Shown here: one piece after another, positions 53,639 through 63,367 of the stretch
How positions within the stretch are numbered: position 1 is the first letter of the stretch
How the letters are laid out: each line of letters begins with the position of its first letter
NCBI RefSeq assembly: GCF_000014685.1
Contig: NC_008321.1
Coordinates: forward strand, 3,841,001-3,905,000
From: Shewanella sp. MR-4
GTDB taxonomy: Bacteria > Pseudomonadota > Gammaproteobacteria > Enterobacterales > Shewanellaceae
Length of the DNA: 64,000 bases
Direction of reading: 5' to 3'
Position numbers and translations under genes: made by a program
Notes under the pieces: generated by a model
What the model saw: the letters and a program-made list of their open reading frames with translations, nothing else
What the model was told of the DNA's origin: nothing
The model's database searches: none

Positions 53639-54379
53639 TTAGCTTCGGCGCTGACGCACGGCTTCAAATAGGCAAATGCCCGTTGCGACCGACACGTTTA
53701 AGCTAGAAACGCTCCCCGCCATCGGAATAGACACTAAAGTATCGCAACATTCACGACTTAGGCGGCGTAAGCCTTTGCCTTCGGCACCCATGGCAATCGC
53801 CAGAGGTCCTTTAAGATCGGCTTGATATAGCTCGCAATCCGCTTCGCCCGCCGTGCCGACAATCCACACGCCCTTTTCCTGCAAATGACGCATAGTACGC
53901 GCAAGGTTAGTCACTTGGAATAAAGGCACAGTTTCGGCGGCGCCGCAGGCTACTTTGCTCACGACAGCCGTTAAACCTACAGAGTTGTCCTTAGGCACAA
54001 TAATGCCCTGCACACCCGCTGCATCAGCGTTACGTAAGCAGGCACCTAGGTTATGCGGATCGGTAACGCCATCTAAAATCAATAAAAACGGTAAGTCAGT
54101 CTTAGCTAGCAGCTCATCTAAATCATGCTCAGCCAAGATCTTGGCCGCTTTAACACGGGCGACAATGCCTTGATGCTGAGTGCTTTCGGCTTTATCGTCC
54201 AGCACTTTGCGTGAAGTGACTTGGATACTAGTCCCAAAAGATTTAGCCTGGCGGATCAGCGGGGTTAAGCGCTCATCTTCACGGCCCTGCAACAACCAAA
54301 GCTCGATAATGCGTTCTGGACTGTGTTTTAACAGCGCTTCAACCGCGTGGATCCCAAAAATAATATCTTGTTTCTTCAT
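53639..54379 (-). CDS. rlmB: 23S rRNA (Gm2251) 2'-O-methyltransferase
   Basis: This is a 246-residue SpoU-family knot enzyme. The three motifs are visible: NLGACLRNADAAG, AMGAEGKGL and SIPMAGSVSSLNVSVATGI. It begins exactly where rnr ends (0 nt), the rnr-rlmB order of E. coli. Confidence 0.97.
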   Translation of the reverse strand: MKKQDIIFGIHAVEALLKHSPERIIELWLLQGREDERLTPLIRQAKSFGTSIQVTSRKVLDDKAESTQHQGIVARVKAAKILAEHDLDELLAKTDLPFLLILDGVTDPHNLGACLRNADAAGVQGIIVPKDNSVGLTAVVSKVACGAAETVPLFQVTNLARTMRHLQEKGVWIVGTAGEADCELYQADLKGPLAIAMGAEGKGLRRLSRECCDTLVSIPMAGSVSSLNVSVATGICLFEAVRQRRS

Positions 54380-56806
54380 TTACTTCTTTCTCGTGCTCCG
54401 CTTTGCGGCCTTTGGCTTCTTCGCCGAATCTTTTACGCTTTTCTTAGGCTTAGTGCCAGCTTTAGACTTAGATTTGCTACCCGCTTTATCTGAGCCAGCT
54501 TTCGCTTTAGTACCTGTCGATTTCGCCGCCTTCGCCATTTTAGCGCCTTCACGGTTGACCCGTTCACGCGCCGTCATGGGCTTATCTCGACTCGGTGCCG
54601 CCTTGCGGCGTCCACCTTTACCACTGTCACCAAGCATCATTAAGTCTATTTGTCTATCGTCCAAGTTTACCGCGGCCACTTTCACCGTGACAGGATCTCC
54701 CACCTGATAGACTTGCCCTGTGTGCTCACCAATCAAACGCTGACGCATAGGGTCAAATTGATAATAATCACTGCCCAGGCTAGAAATATGCACTAAACCA
54801 TCAATAAATAAGTCATTTAAGCGAACGAATAAACCAAAGTTAGTGACAGAGGCAATAACCGCCTCAAAGGTATCACCCACATGGTCCTGCATAAATTCAC
54901 ATTTCAGCCAGTCACTTACATCACGCGTTGCCTCATCGGCACGGCGCTCCGTTGTAGAACATTCTTCGCCTAATTGATCTAATTCATCCAGCTGATAATG
55001 GTAGCCCCCATCGGGAGTCCACTTCTCATTGGCTTCGCCTTTCTCCTTCGCCAGTAGATAGCGGATCACGCGATGCAACACTAAGTCGGGATAACGACGA
55101 ATAGGCGAGGTAAAATGGGCATATTCTTCCAGTGCCAAACCAAAATGGCCTTCGTTATCGGGCGTGTAGATTGCTTGGCGCATTGAGCGCAGCAACATCA
55201 CTTGGATAAGCTCGGCATCTGGCCTATCGGCGATTTGCAGCATCACATTCTGGTAATCCGCTGGCGTTGGCTCGAGTCCGCCACCCATGCTTAAACCGCG
55301 CTCGGCCAGAAACTCTTTAAAGTTCGCCAACTTTTGTTCAGAGGGTGACTCATGCACACGATAGAGGATTTCGCCCTTATGCTTTTTCACAAACTTAGCG
55401 GCCGATACGTTGGCCAAAATCATACATTCTTCAATAATTTTATGAGCTTGATTACGCGCTCTTGGCACAATTTTATCGATCTTGCGCTGGTCGTTAAAAA
55501 TAAACTGCGTTTCTAACGTCTCAAAGGCAATCGCACCACGCTCAGCGCGCTGTTCATCGAGCGCTAAATAGAGCGACTGTAAACATTGTAGATGCGGGAA
55601 TAGCGCTTCATGTTCAGGCGCAATCGGTCCACCTTCGAGCATGGCAGCCACTTGGGTGTAAGTGAAGCGCGCATGTGAATGCATCACCGCTGGATAAAAC
55701 TTATATCCAGATAACTTACCGCGAGCCGAAATCGTCATCTCCGCGACCATACACAAGCGGTCGACATCGGGATTGAGCGAGCACAGGCCGTTAGAGATCT
55801 TCTCCGGCAGCATAGGGATCACTTGCGACGGGAAGTACACCGAGTTACCACGGGCACGGGCTTCGGTATCTAAGGCCGAATCGGTACGCACATAGTAGCT
55901 CACATCCGCAATTGCCACCCACAGACGCCAACCGCCACTGGGTTTAGCTTCTGCATATACCGCATCGTCAAAGTCGCGTGCGTCTTCACCATCAATTGTC
56001 ACTAGTGGAAGATTGCGCAAATCGACACGGCCGACCTTATCCGCTTCGGTCACTTCATCGGGAATACGGCGTAGTTTCTTTTCAATTGCTGCCGACCAAG
56101 TATGGGGAAGATCGTAATTACGCAGCGCAATCTCGATTTCCATCCCTGGCGCCATTTGCTTGCCGAGCACTTCAGTCACTTTACCCGCGGCTTTAACGAA
56201 TCGGCCCGGACGACGGGTTAACTCCACCACGACCACATCGCCTTGACGGGCACCATTGCGATCTTCACTAGCGATTAAAATCTCTTGGGTAATGCGCTTA
56301 TCATCGGCAATCACAAATGCCATGCCGCTATCGACATGGAATCGTCCGACAATGGCGGCACTACGCGGTTGGATCAAACGCACAATACGGGCCTCGCGGC
56401 GGCCTTTGCGATCCATACCAGCTTTTTGTGCCAGCACTTTATCACCATGAAAATACATCAGCATATCGCGATTGGAGATAAATAAATCGTCGCCACCTTC
56501 GTCAGGCTTAAAGAAGCCGAAGCCTTCTCTGTGCCCAAGGACTGTGCCAGAAATCAGATCCATTTTTTCAGGTAAGCCATAGCTTTGACCGCGGGTAAAT
56601 ACCAGTTCACCGTCACGCTCCATCGCCCGTAAACGGCGACGCAGGGCTTCTAACTGTTCTTCATCGTGGATCTGTAGTGCGGCAGCGATGCTGTCACGGG
56701 TAATAGGTGATTTTTGAGAACGTAAGTACTCGATAATATACTCACGACTTGGGATAGGGTTTTCGTACTTATCCTGTTCACGCTCGAAATGAGGGTCTTT
56801 GATCAT
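54380..56806 (-). CDS. rnr: Ribonuclease R
   Basis: This is an 808-residue 3'-5' exoribonuclease that degrades structured RNA. An N-terminal winged-helix segment and cold-shock domains precede the RNB domain (DGEDARDFDDAVYAE holds the catalytic Asp residues). An S1 domain (FEAVIASVTNFGLFVRL) and a Lys-rich tail of ~80 residues close the chain. Length is typical (E. coli 813). Confidence 0.97.
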   Translation of the reverse strand: MIKDPHFEREQDKYENPIPSREYIIEYLRSQKSPITRDSIAAALQIHDEEQLEALRRRLRAMERDGELVFTRGQSYGLPEKMDLISGTVLGHREGFGFFKPDEGGDDLFISNRDMLMYFHGDKVLAQKAGMDRKGRREARIVRLIQPRSAAIVGRFHVDSGMAFVIADDKRITQEILIASEDRNGARQGDVVVVELTRRPGRFVKAAGKVTEVLGKQMAPGMEIEIALRNYDLPHTWSAAIEKKLRRIPDEVTEADKVGRVDLRNLPLVTIDGEDARDFDDAVYAEAKPSGGWRLWVAIADVSYYVRTDSALDTEARARGNSVYFPSQVIPMLPEKISNGLCSLNPDVDRLCMVAEMTISARGKLSGYKFYPAVMHSHARFTYTQVAAMLEGGPIAPEHEALFPHLQCLQSLYLALDEQRAERGAIAFETLETQFIFNDQRKIDKIVPRARNQAHKIIEECMILANVSAAKFVKKHKGEILYRVHESPSEQKLANFKEFLAERGLSMGGGLEPTPADYQNVMLQIADRPDAELIQVMLLRSMRQAIYTPDNEGHFGLALEEYAHFTSPIRRYPDLVLHRVIRYLLAKEKGEANEKWTPDGGYHYQLDELDQLGEECSTTERRADEATRDVSDWLKCEFMQDHVGDTFEAVIASVTNFGLFVRLNDLFIDGLVHISSLGSDYYQFDPMRQRLIGEHTGQVYQVGDPVTVKVAAVNLDDRQIDLMMLGDSGKGGRRKAAPSRDKPMTARERVNREGAKMAKAAKSTGTKAKAGSDKAGSKSKSKAGTKPKKSVKDSAKKPKAAKRSTRKK

Positions 56807-56845
56807 TCAATATCCAATATTTCTGTCTCTATCTGTAGAGACATC

Positions 56846-57466
56846 TCAACGGGTTCGCAAGTGCTCTTGCTGGGCCCGCGCCACTGCACTGGCGGGCATT
56901 TTAGCGGCTAACACCTGCAGTAATGACAAGGCTTTTTTCTTAGTTGCCTCATCGGTAAATACATTGTTGTATAACCAGTTATAGGCCATTTCGTAATCCC
57001 TTGGACTACCATAACCTTCACCGTATAAACGTACCAACATCATCCGCGCGGCTAAACTGCCGCTCGCCGCCGCTGGTAATAAATAATTGACCGCACGGTC
57101 TTTATTACGAATTACAAACTTACCACTTTGATAATATTCGGCAAGTTTCACCATGGCCTCTGGACTGCCCTGCTCGGCCGCCTCTTGCAATAATCCCATC
57201 CCTTTGACTGCATTGGCTTTTACGCAGGTACCATGGTTGAGCATTTCCCCCCACAAAAACTGATACAGGGGCTGCTTTAAGACTTCCGCGCGCGCTTCGA
57301 TGTCTTGCACTAATTGACAGTCATCTTGCTTAACTCTTGCCAGATATTTCTCGCCGCGGATCATTTCAAGTAATTGATCTTGAGAATAAATATCCACCGC
57401 CTGTGTTTCAGCAAAGCACATTGAAGATACTAAGGGCAGCAGCGCAACTAATGCAGTACGTAGCAT
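56846..57466 (-). CDS. motX: Sodium-driven flagellar motor protein MotX
   Basis: This is a 206-residue Sel1-repeat periplasmic protein. Start ATG 57466 has GAGAG 5 nt upstream; the ATG 12 codons earlier has none. A signal peptide ends SSMCFA. Sel1-like repeats are AVKGMGLLQEAAEQGSPEAM, RAVNYLLPAAASGSLAARMM and DYEMAYNWLYNNVF. Two cysteines (DDCQLV and GTCVKAN) could form a disulfide. MotX with MotY forms the T-ring that recruits PomA/PomB stators in Vibrio and Shewanella. Position beside rnr and purA is the same as in Vibrio. Confidence 0.9.
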   Translation of the reverse strand: MLRTALVALLPLVSSMCFAETQAVDIYSQDQLLEMIRGEKYLARVKQDDCQLVQDIEARAEVLKQPLYQFLWGEMLNHGTCVKANAVKGMGLLQEAAEQGSPEAMVKLAEYYQSGKFVIRNKDRAVNYLLPAAASGSLAARMMLVRLYGEGYGSPRDYEMAYNWLYNNVFTDEATKKKALSLLQVLAAKMPASAVARAQQEHLRTR

Positions 57467-57610
57467 AACGACTCTCAATGACAATAGGGTGAATACTTGC
57501 ATCGGCAGTATAACCTATTTCTTGAGCTCAAGCCGAATTTCTAACCATAGAAAACAAACAGGAAGGAACAACAAAAGAAGAAAAGGCCGTGAAACACGGC
57601 CTCTACGATT

Positions 57611-58906
57611 TTAGTTAAATGGGCTAACTAAAATCATCGTCTCATTACGGTCTGGACCGGTAGAAATGATGTCGATCGGCGTTTCTAACAACTCTTCAAT
57701 ACGCTTGATGTAGTTGATAGCGGCTTGCGGTAACTGCTCTAAAGAGGTCGCACCGAAAGTAGACTCGCTCCAACCTGGCATAGTTTCATAAACAGGCGTG
57801 ACCTGCTCATAACCTTCAGCCGCTAATGGCGTAACCTTAGAGATAGTGCCATCTGAATGTTGGTAACCCACACAGATCTTCACTTCTTTCAGGCCATCGA
57901 GTACGTCTAACTTAGTTAAGCAGAAGCCGCTTACGCTGTTGATTTGTACTGCGCGGCGCATTGCCACTGCATCTAACCAACCAGGACGACGCTTACGACC
58001 GGTAGTCGCACCAAACTCATGACCCTTAGTCCCTAAATGGTCGCCCACTTCACATAAGAGTTCAGTTGGGAAAGGACCAGCACCCACACGAGTGGTATAT
58101 GCCTTCATAATACCTAAGACATAGTCTAAATGACGTGGACCAAAGCCGCTGCCTGTCGCCACACCACCTGCGGTAGTGTTTGACGAAGTCACAAACGGAT
58201 AAGTACCGTGGTCAATGTCTAACAGTGTACCTTGTGCACCTTCGAACAGAATTGGCTCACCCGCTTTACGCGCGTTATCCAAGAGTTCAGTTACGTCAAC
58301 ACACATGCTCTTCAGGTAGTCAGCTAAGGCTAACGCGTCGCTCAGTGTTTGCTCGTAATCTACGGCGTCAACTTTGTAGTACTCTGTCAGCATAAAGTTA
58401 TGATATGCCATAACTTCTTTCAGCTTTTCAGCAAATAGTTCAGCATTGAACAGATCGCCAACACGCAGACCGCGACGGGAAATCTTATCTTCATACGCAG
58501 GACCAATACCACGACCCGTAGTACCAATAGCTTTGTTACCGCGCGCTTTTTCGCGAGCGATGTCTAAGGCACAGTGGAATGGTAGGATCAGCGGACATGC
58601 TTCAGAGATCAGTAGACGTTCCTCAACCGGAATGCCGCGCTCTTTGAGCATTTTGATCTCTTTCATCAGTGCGTCAGGTGCAAGCACCACACCATTACCG
58701 ATAATGCATTTTACATTGTCGCGTAGGATGCCTGATGGGATCAGATGAAGTACGGTCTTATCGCCATTGATCACAAGAGTGTGACCCGCGTTGTGACCGC
58801 CCTGGTAGCGAACTACATATTTTGCCTGTTCTGTTAGAAGGTCGACAATCTTACCTTTTCCTTCGTCACCCCATTGGGTGCCGAGAACAACTACGTTTTT
58901 GCCCAT
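57611..58906 (-). CDS. purA: Adenylosuccinate synthetase
   Basis: This is a 431-residue enzyme converting IMP and Asp to adenylosuccinate with GTP. The start ATG 58906 gives MGKNVVVLGTQWGDEGKGK, containing the GTP loop. GGHNAGHT, the GTTGRGIGPAYEDK loop and ITTAGGVATG-like SSNTTAGGVATG are visible. It lies downstream of yjeT, as in enterics. Confidence 0.98.
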   Translation of the reverse strand: MGKNVVVLGTQWGDEGKGKIVDLLTEQAKYVVRYQGGHNAGHTLVINGDKTVLHLIPSGILRDNVKCIIGNGVVLAPDALMKEIKMLKERGIPVEERLLISEACPLILPFHCALDIAREKARGNKAIGTTGRGIGPAYEDKISRRGLRVGDLFNAELFAEKLKEVMAYHNFMLTEYYKVDAVDYEQTLSDALALADYLKSMCVDVTELLDNARKAGEPILFEGAQGTLLDIDHGTYPFVTSSNTTAGGVATGSGFGPRHLDYVLGIMKAYTTRVGAGPFPTELLCEVGDHLGTKGHEFGATTGRKRRPGWLDAVAMRRAVQINSVSGFCLTKLDVLDGLKEVKICVGYQHSDGTISKVTPLAAEGYEQVTPVYETMPGWSESTFGATSLEQLPQAAINYIKRIEELLETPIDIISTGPDRNETMILVSPFN

Positions 58907-58972
58907 TGTTTGCTGCAAGGTTGTGGTTAAAAAAGAATTCTAACAGATTTTAAACCGCAAGTGGCAAGGCAT

Positions 58973-59161
58973 TTATGAAAAAATAATCAAAATGACTAGC
59001 CCAGCAGTGACCAATGAGCCACCCATTCGACGCAAAACTTGCTGATTTTGATTGGAAAGTTCGTTTAAATATCGGCGCCATTTATTGGGGAATAACAAAG
59101 GCCCCACGCCCTCTAAAATCAGCACCAGTGCCACCGCCACCATAAATAACTGTAAGCTCAT
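58973..59161 (-). CDS. yjeT: YjeT-like DUF2065 small membrane protein
   Basis: This is a 62-residue protein. AGAGGGAAG precedes ATG 59161. MSLQLFMVAVALVLILEGVGPLLFP and SLVTAGLVILIIFS are two membrane helices separated by a polar loop (NKWRRYLNELSNQ), the DUF2065 pattern. Longer open frames upstream overlap rpsI and are not real. It is next to purA as in E. coli. Function unknown. Confidence 0.88.
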   Translation of the reverse strand: MSLQLFMVAVALVLILEGVGPLLFPNKWRRYLNELSNQNQQVLRRMGGSLVTAGLVILIIFS

Positions 59162-59228
59162 CTTCCCTCTCTTAGAATTTTCTAACCTAAAAATCGATGG
59201 TAATGCGAGGATAACTAATTTTAGGTAA

Positions 59229-59257
59229 TAAAAAACCCAGCATAAGCTGGGTTTTTT
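59229..59257 (-). terminator. Rho-independent terminator after rpsI
   Basis: AAAACCCAGC, loop ATAA and GCTGGGTTTT with T-runs; it ends the rplM-rpsI transcript. Confidence 0.88.
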
Positions 59258-59273
59258 GAGATTCCAAAACGTA

Positions 59274-59666
59274 TTAACGCTTAGAGAATTGTGGCTTACG
59301 ACGTGCTTTACGTAGACCCACTTTCTTACGCTCAACTTTACGAGCGTCACGGGTTACGAAACCAGCAGAACGTAATGATGGACGCAGAGCTTCATCTAAT
59401 TGCATCAGAGCACGAGTGATACCGTGACGGATTGCACCTGCTTGGCCAGTGATACCACCGCCTTTAACAGTTACATAGATGTCCAGCTTGTCAGTCATTT
59501 CAACTAACTCTAATGGTTGACGAACAACCATACGAGCAGTTTCACGACCAAAGTATTGGTCCAAAGGACGTTGATTTACAACGATGTTGCCACTACCAGC
59601 TTTAGCGAATACGCGTGCTGTAGAGGTTTTGCGACGGCCAGTGCCGTAGTACTGAGTTGCAGCCAT
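59274..59666 (-). CDS. rpsI: 30S ribosomal protein S9
   Basis: This is a 130-residue protein with [15 protein letters not shown] and the basic C-terminal tail ending KPQFSKR that reaches the P-site tRNA. It lies 14 nt after rplM. Confidence 0.98.
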
Positions 59667-59680
59667 TTGCTTAATCCCGT

Positions 59681-60109
59681 TTAGATATCAAGAACTTGAG
59701 GTTGTTGTGCAGCGTGGTTATGTTCTGCGCCAGCGTAAACTTTCAGTTTACGGAACATGGCACGGCCCAGAGGACCTTTTGGTAACATACCCTTAACTGC
59801 TTTCTCGATGATCATTTCTGGCTTATGAGCTTGCAGCTTTTCAAAGCTGATTTGCTTAATGCCACCAGGGAAGCCTGAGTGCGAGTAGTACGTCTTGCCT
59901 TGCGCTTTGTTACCAGTAACAGTAACTTTCTCAGCGTTGATAACGATGATGTAATCACCAGTGTCAACGTGAGGAGTGTATTCAGGCTTGTGCTTACCGC
60001 GTAAACGCAGAGCGATTTCGGTAGCGATACGACCTAAAGTTTTGCCGTCTGCATCAACGACGAACCAGTCACGAGTTACAGTTTCTGGTGTAGCAGTAAA
60101 AGTCTTCAT
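59681..60109 (-). CDS. rplM: 50S ribosomal protein L13
   Basis: This is a 142-residue protein with [29 protein letters not shown] and [21 protein letters not shown], both conserved in L13. First gene of the rplM-rpsI operon, with a structured leader. Confidence 0.98.
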
Positions 60110-60182
60110 TATTACAAAAACCCAAAGTTAATTTCTGTCTCACATGTTGCTTGCAATGGCAAACAACACAAAATTGCCTTTC

Positions 60183-60236
60183 AGTACCCCTTCGAGTACT
60201 TAACTCGGCGTACAACTTCCACCTAGTTTGGTGGAG
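60183..60236 (-). promoter_or_regulatory. Structured leader of rplM-rpsI
   Basis: Two stem-loops lie ~75-125 nt before rplM: CCACC/GGTGG (60219-60234) and AGTAC/GTACT (60183-60200). L13 operons in gammaproteobacteria carry autoregulatory leaders, so this is a candidate L13 site (inference). Confidence 0.4.
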
Positions 60237-60354
60237 TAACGTGGGCAGGTGGCGGATTATAGACAAACGTGAGTTAAAAATCACCTGATATTTTGACAAA
60301 AATCATAAAAAATCGATCTGTGAGGCTGATTTTCACTGGGATGGATGAGTCACA

Positions 60355-60385
60355 GGAGGTTTGCGCAAAAAACGCGCTAACCTCC
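60355..60385. other. Strong hairpin without T-run, downstream of zapE
   Basis: GGAGGTTTGCGC pairs with GCGCTAACCTCC (one mismatch) around loop AAAAAAC, 20 nt beyond the zapE stop. It could stabilise a 3' end or end transcription with a loop-side A/T run. Confidence 0.4.
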
Positions 60386-60405
60386 AATAAAATTCACTCG
60401 CTAAC

Positions 60406-61518
60406 CTAAGGTAAATGCTCTGATTTTAAGTAATCGTGGGATTGCATTTCGATTAAGCGAGAGCGGCAGCGTCTAAATTCAAAACTCAATAAGCCATCGG
60501 CGTAAATCTCTTCCAGCGGCACCTGCGCGGAAACGATCAACTTAACGTTGCGCTCGTAAAACTCATCCACCATGGCTAAGAAACGTCTGGCGATATCATC
60601 ACCCGTTAAAAACGCGCCCATTTGTTCGATGCCACTCACCAACACGGTATGATAAATCCGCGCCAGCTCCATATAATCCCGCTGACTACGGGGACCATCG
60701 CATAAGGCCCTGAAATCCGCGAGCAACACGCCTTGCGCCTGTTGACGTATGCTGATTGCTCGCCCTTCAATCTCTATCGCGTCGGTTGACACTTCGGCCT
60801 CGGGGGCTAACTGACGGAAATAACGCAGCAAGTTAGTATCGGCCTGTTCATCGAGTGGATGGTGATAAATCTCGGCCTGCTCCAGTGTGCGTAGACGATA
60901 GTCGATACCCGAATCCACATTGAGCACTTCACAATGCTGATTGATCAAGGCGATCGCGGGAAGGAATCGCGCCCGTTGCAATCCGTTTTTATACAAATCA
61001 TCGGGAATAATATTTGAAGTGGCGACTAATACCACACCTTCTTTAAAGAGGGCTTGGAATAAGGTGCCAAGCAACATGGCGTCGGTGATATCAGAGACAA
61101 AAAACTCATCAAAACAAATGACTCTATATTTAGCCGCCATTTGTTTGGCAATCACTAACAAGGGATCGCGCGTACCTTTGAGCTCATCCAGGTCCAAATG
61201 CAGTTGATGCATAAAGCGGTGAAAGTGCGCCCTTAGTTTTTGATTACCTGGCAGCGCATCAAAAAAAGTGTCCATCAAATAGGTTTTGCCGCGACCGACA
61301 CCGCCCCACAGATACAATCCCTTAGGCGCGACAGGCGCAGACTTAAGGCCAAAGGAGGTCAACAACTTGCCTAATAATGAGCTTGGCGCTTCGGCAGCGG
61401 TTAAATCCTCGTAGACGCGTTGCAGCGCCTTTACGGCCATTTCCTGCGCGGGATCATGGGAAAAACCATCACGAGTAAGATCTTTTTGGTAATGCTGCCA
61501 AGGGCTTAACTGGGGCAC
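60406..61518 (-). CDS. zapE: Cell-division ATPase ZapE
   Basis: This is a 370-residue AFG1-like ATPase that modulates the Z ring. I start at the GTG at 61518 (PQLSPWQHYQKDL follows), which matches the family N-terminus; 16 more open codons lie upstream. The P-loop is LWGGVGRGKTYLMD, Walker B is VICFDEFFVSDI and SNIIPDDLYKNGLQRARFLP is the sensor region. Between rplM and degQ, as in E. coli. Confidence 0.93.
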   Translation of the reverse strand: MPQLSPWQHYQKDLTRDGFSHDPAQEMAVKALQRVYEDLTAAEAPSSLLGKLLTSFGLKSAPVAPKGLYLWGGVGRGKTYLMDTFFDALPGNQKLRAHFHRFMHQLHLDLDELKGTRDPLLVIAKQMAAKYRVICFDEFFVSDITDAMLLGTLFQALFKEGVVLVATSNIIPDDLYKNGLQRARFLPAIALINQHCEVLNVDSGIDYRLRTLEQAEIYHHPLDEQADTNLLRYFRQLAPEAEVSTDAIEIEGRAISIRQQAQGVLLADFRALCDGPRSQRDYMELARIYHTVLVSGIEQMGAFLTGDDIARRFLAMVDEFYERNVKLIVSAQVPLEEIYADGLLSFEFRRCRSRLIEMQSHDYLKSEHLP

Positions 61519-61831
61519 GTTATAATTCTCTTTTATCCTTTGGAAAAACTGCGTCGATATTACCACGGCCTCTCACACAGGGCATATATTTATCCCCCAA
61601 CAAGCAAAAGGACGCTGGATTCCATTTTTAGTTACTCGTCTAAAGCAGATTAAAATCAGCCAAAAAATAAAAACTTATTTATAAAGACTATGCTGTTAAC
61701 TTATTTCACGCGACGATTGAAACATTTTAAGACTTGAAAAAGGCCTTAAAAGCCCACAGGTTTCACTTAAGTTACAGCACATAAAATGCTGATAAAATAA
61801 CCGTTAAGATATTAACCTTTGTTAATATTGA

Positions 61832-61860
61832 TGAACTTTTTCAATGAGGTGCGTGTCCGA
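61832..61860 (+). promoter_or_regulatory. Sigma-E-like promoter for degQ
   Basis: TGAACTT, a 17-nt spacer and TCCGA resemble the sigma-E consensus GGAACTT-N16/17-TCTGA. degQ-type envelope proteases are expected in this regulon. Confidence 0.45.
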
Positions 61861-61915
61861 ATGGTTACCTAGGCAAATAGCCGGTACCGATACAGATTCG
61901 ATCTGGTGCGGACAC
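61853..61915 (+). repeat. Inverted-repeat-bounded structure before degQ
   Basis: GTGTCCG (61853-61859) and CGGACAC (61909-61915) are perfect 7-bp arms. Inside is CAGAT-TCG-ATCTG. The layout vaguely recalls a tRNA, but it lacks encoded CCA, a full T-stem and an anticodon arm. Confidence 0.45.
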
Positions 61916-61970
61916 AACTCACGACGCATTACATCCAGATCCTTGATCCCTTATTTGGAGTTATGAATAG

Positions 61971-63323
61971 ATGAAAACGAAACTATCTGTACTTTCAGCC
62001 GCAATGTTAGCCGCAACTCTGACAATGATGCCCGCTGTCTCACAGGCGGCTATTCCGCAATCTGTTGAGGGTCAATCCATTCCAAGTCTTGCGCCTATGT
62101 TAGAGCGCACGACCCCCGCCGTGGTTTCCGTGGCGGTATCTGGCACGCACGTCTCCAAACAACGTGTACCCGATGTGTTCCGTTATTTCTTCGGCCCCAA
62201 TGCACCGCAGGAACAAGTACAAGAACGCCCTTTTAGAGGCTTAGGCTCAGGCGTAATAATCGACGCGGATAAAGGTTATATCGTCACCAACAACCATGTG
62301 ATCGACGGTGCCGATGATATCCAGGTCGGTCTGCACGATGGCCGTGAAGTCAAAGCCAAGCTGATTGGTACCGACTCAGAGTCCGACATTGCCTTGCTGC
62401 AAATCGAAGCGAAAAATCTAGTCGCAATCAAAACCTCAGATTCTGATGAACTGCGCGTGGGTGACTTTGCCGTCGCCATTGGTAACCCCTTTGGTTTAGG
62501 TCAAACCGTCACATCAGGGATCGTCAGCGCCCTAGGCCGTAGCGGTTTAGGCATTGAAATGCTTGAAAACTTTATCCAAACCGACGCTGCGATTAACAGC
62601 GGCAACTCGGGTGGTGCGCTAGTAAACCTGAAAGGTGAGCTGATCGGTATTAACACCGCCATCGTAGCGCCTGGCGGTGGTAACGTGGGTATCGGTTTTG
62701 CGATCCCCGCCAATATGGTGAAAAACCTCGTGGCACAAATTGCCGAGCACGGTGAAGTGCGCCGTGGCGTACTGGGGATTTCGGGCCGCGACCTAGATAG
62801 CCAACTCGCCCAAGGTTTTGGTTTAGATACCCAGCACGGTGGGTTTGTGAATGAAGTTACCGCGGGCAGCGCAGCTGAAAAAGCCGGCATCAAAGCGGGT
62901 GATATTATCGTCAGTGTCGATGGCCGTGCGATTAAATCGTTCCAAGAGCTGCGTGCGAAAGTCGCGACTATGGGCGCTGGTGCTAAGGTTGAACTGGGAC
63001 TTATCCGCGATGGCGATAAGAAAACCGTGAATGTCACCTTAGGTGAAGCAAGCCAAACCACTGAAAAAGCTGCAGGTGCTGTGCACCCCATGTTACAAGG
63101 TGCCTCGCTAGAAAACGCTTCGAAAGGGGTGGAAATTACTGAGGTGGCCCAAGGCTCGCCTGCGGCAATGAGTGGCTTACAAAAAGGCGATGTGATTGTC
63201 GGTATTAACCGTTCGGCGGTGAAAGATCTGAAATCACTCAAGGAGCAGCTCAAAGATCAAGAAGGCGCTGTCGCCCTGAAGATCCTCCGTGGTAAGAGCT
63301 TGTTGTACTTAGTGCTGCGTTAA
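61971..63323 (+). CDS. degQ: Periplasmic serine endoprotease DegQ
   Basis: This is a 450-residue HtrA protease/chaperone. A signal peptide ends AVSQA. The triad is H109 (TNNHVI), D139 (ESDIALL) and S213 (INSGNSGGAL). Two PDZ domains follow (about 260-350 and 370-450), with GFVNEVTAGSAAEKAGIKAGD as the first. The LA loop is short, so DegQ rather than DegP. The downstream gene is degS, as in E. coli. Confidence 0.96.
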   Translation: MKTKLSVLSAAMLAATLTMMPAVSQAAIPQSVEGQSIPSLAPMLERTTPAVVSVAVSGTHVSKQRVPDVFRYFFGPNAPQEQVQERPFRGLGSGVIIDADKGYIVTNNHVIDGADDIQVGLHDGREVKAKLIGTDSESDIALLQIEAKNLVAIKTSDSDELRVGDFAVAIGNPFGLGQTVTSGIVSALGRSGLGIEMLENFIQTDAAINSGNSGGALVNLKGELIGINTAIVAPGGGNVGIGFAIPANMVKNLVAQIAEHGEVRRGVLGISGRDLDSQLAQGFGLDTQHGGFVNEVTAGSAAEKAGIKAGDIIVSVDGRAIKSFQELRAKVATMGAGAKVELGLIRDGDKKTVNVTLGEASQTTEKAAGAVHPMLQGASLENASKGVEITEVAQGSPAAMSGLQKGDVIVGINRSAVKDLKSLKEQLKDQEGAVALKILRGKSLLYLVLR

Positions 63324-63367
63324 TCGGTACGCCGCTCTGATCTTTATCCCATTATCAGCTGCGGATC

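Larger units (their letters stand above)
61519..61970. other. zapE-degQ divergent intergenic region
   Basis: This is a 452-nt stretch with no gene. It holds the sigma-E-like promoter and a 63-nt inverted-repeat-bounded structure (listed separately). TGGAG at ~61956 is the ribosome-binding site of degQ. Confidence 0.4.

Noticed and set aside
54180..54707. 175-codon plus-strand frame across rlmB/rnr
   Set aside because: It covers the Lys/Ala-rich rnr tail in antisense, which produces long stop-free frames.
61853..61915. Functional tRNA before degQ
   Set aside because: It has a TTCGATC loop and a 7-bp outer stem, but no encoded CCA, no pairing T-stem of 5 bp and no anticodon arm.
62501..63253. 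250-codon minus-strand frame within degQ
   Set aside because: Shadow of the DegQ PDZ region; Pro/Ser-rich translation without domain or ribosome-binding site.
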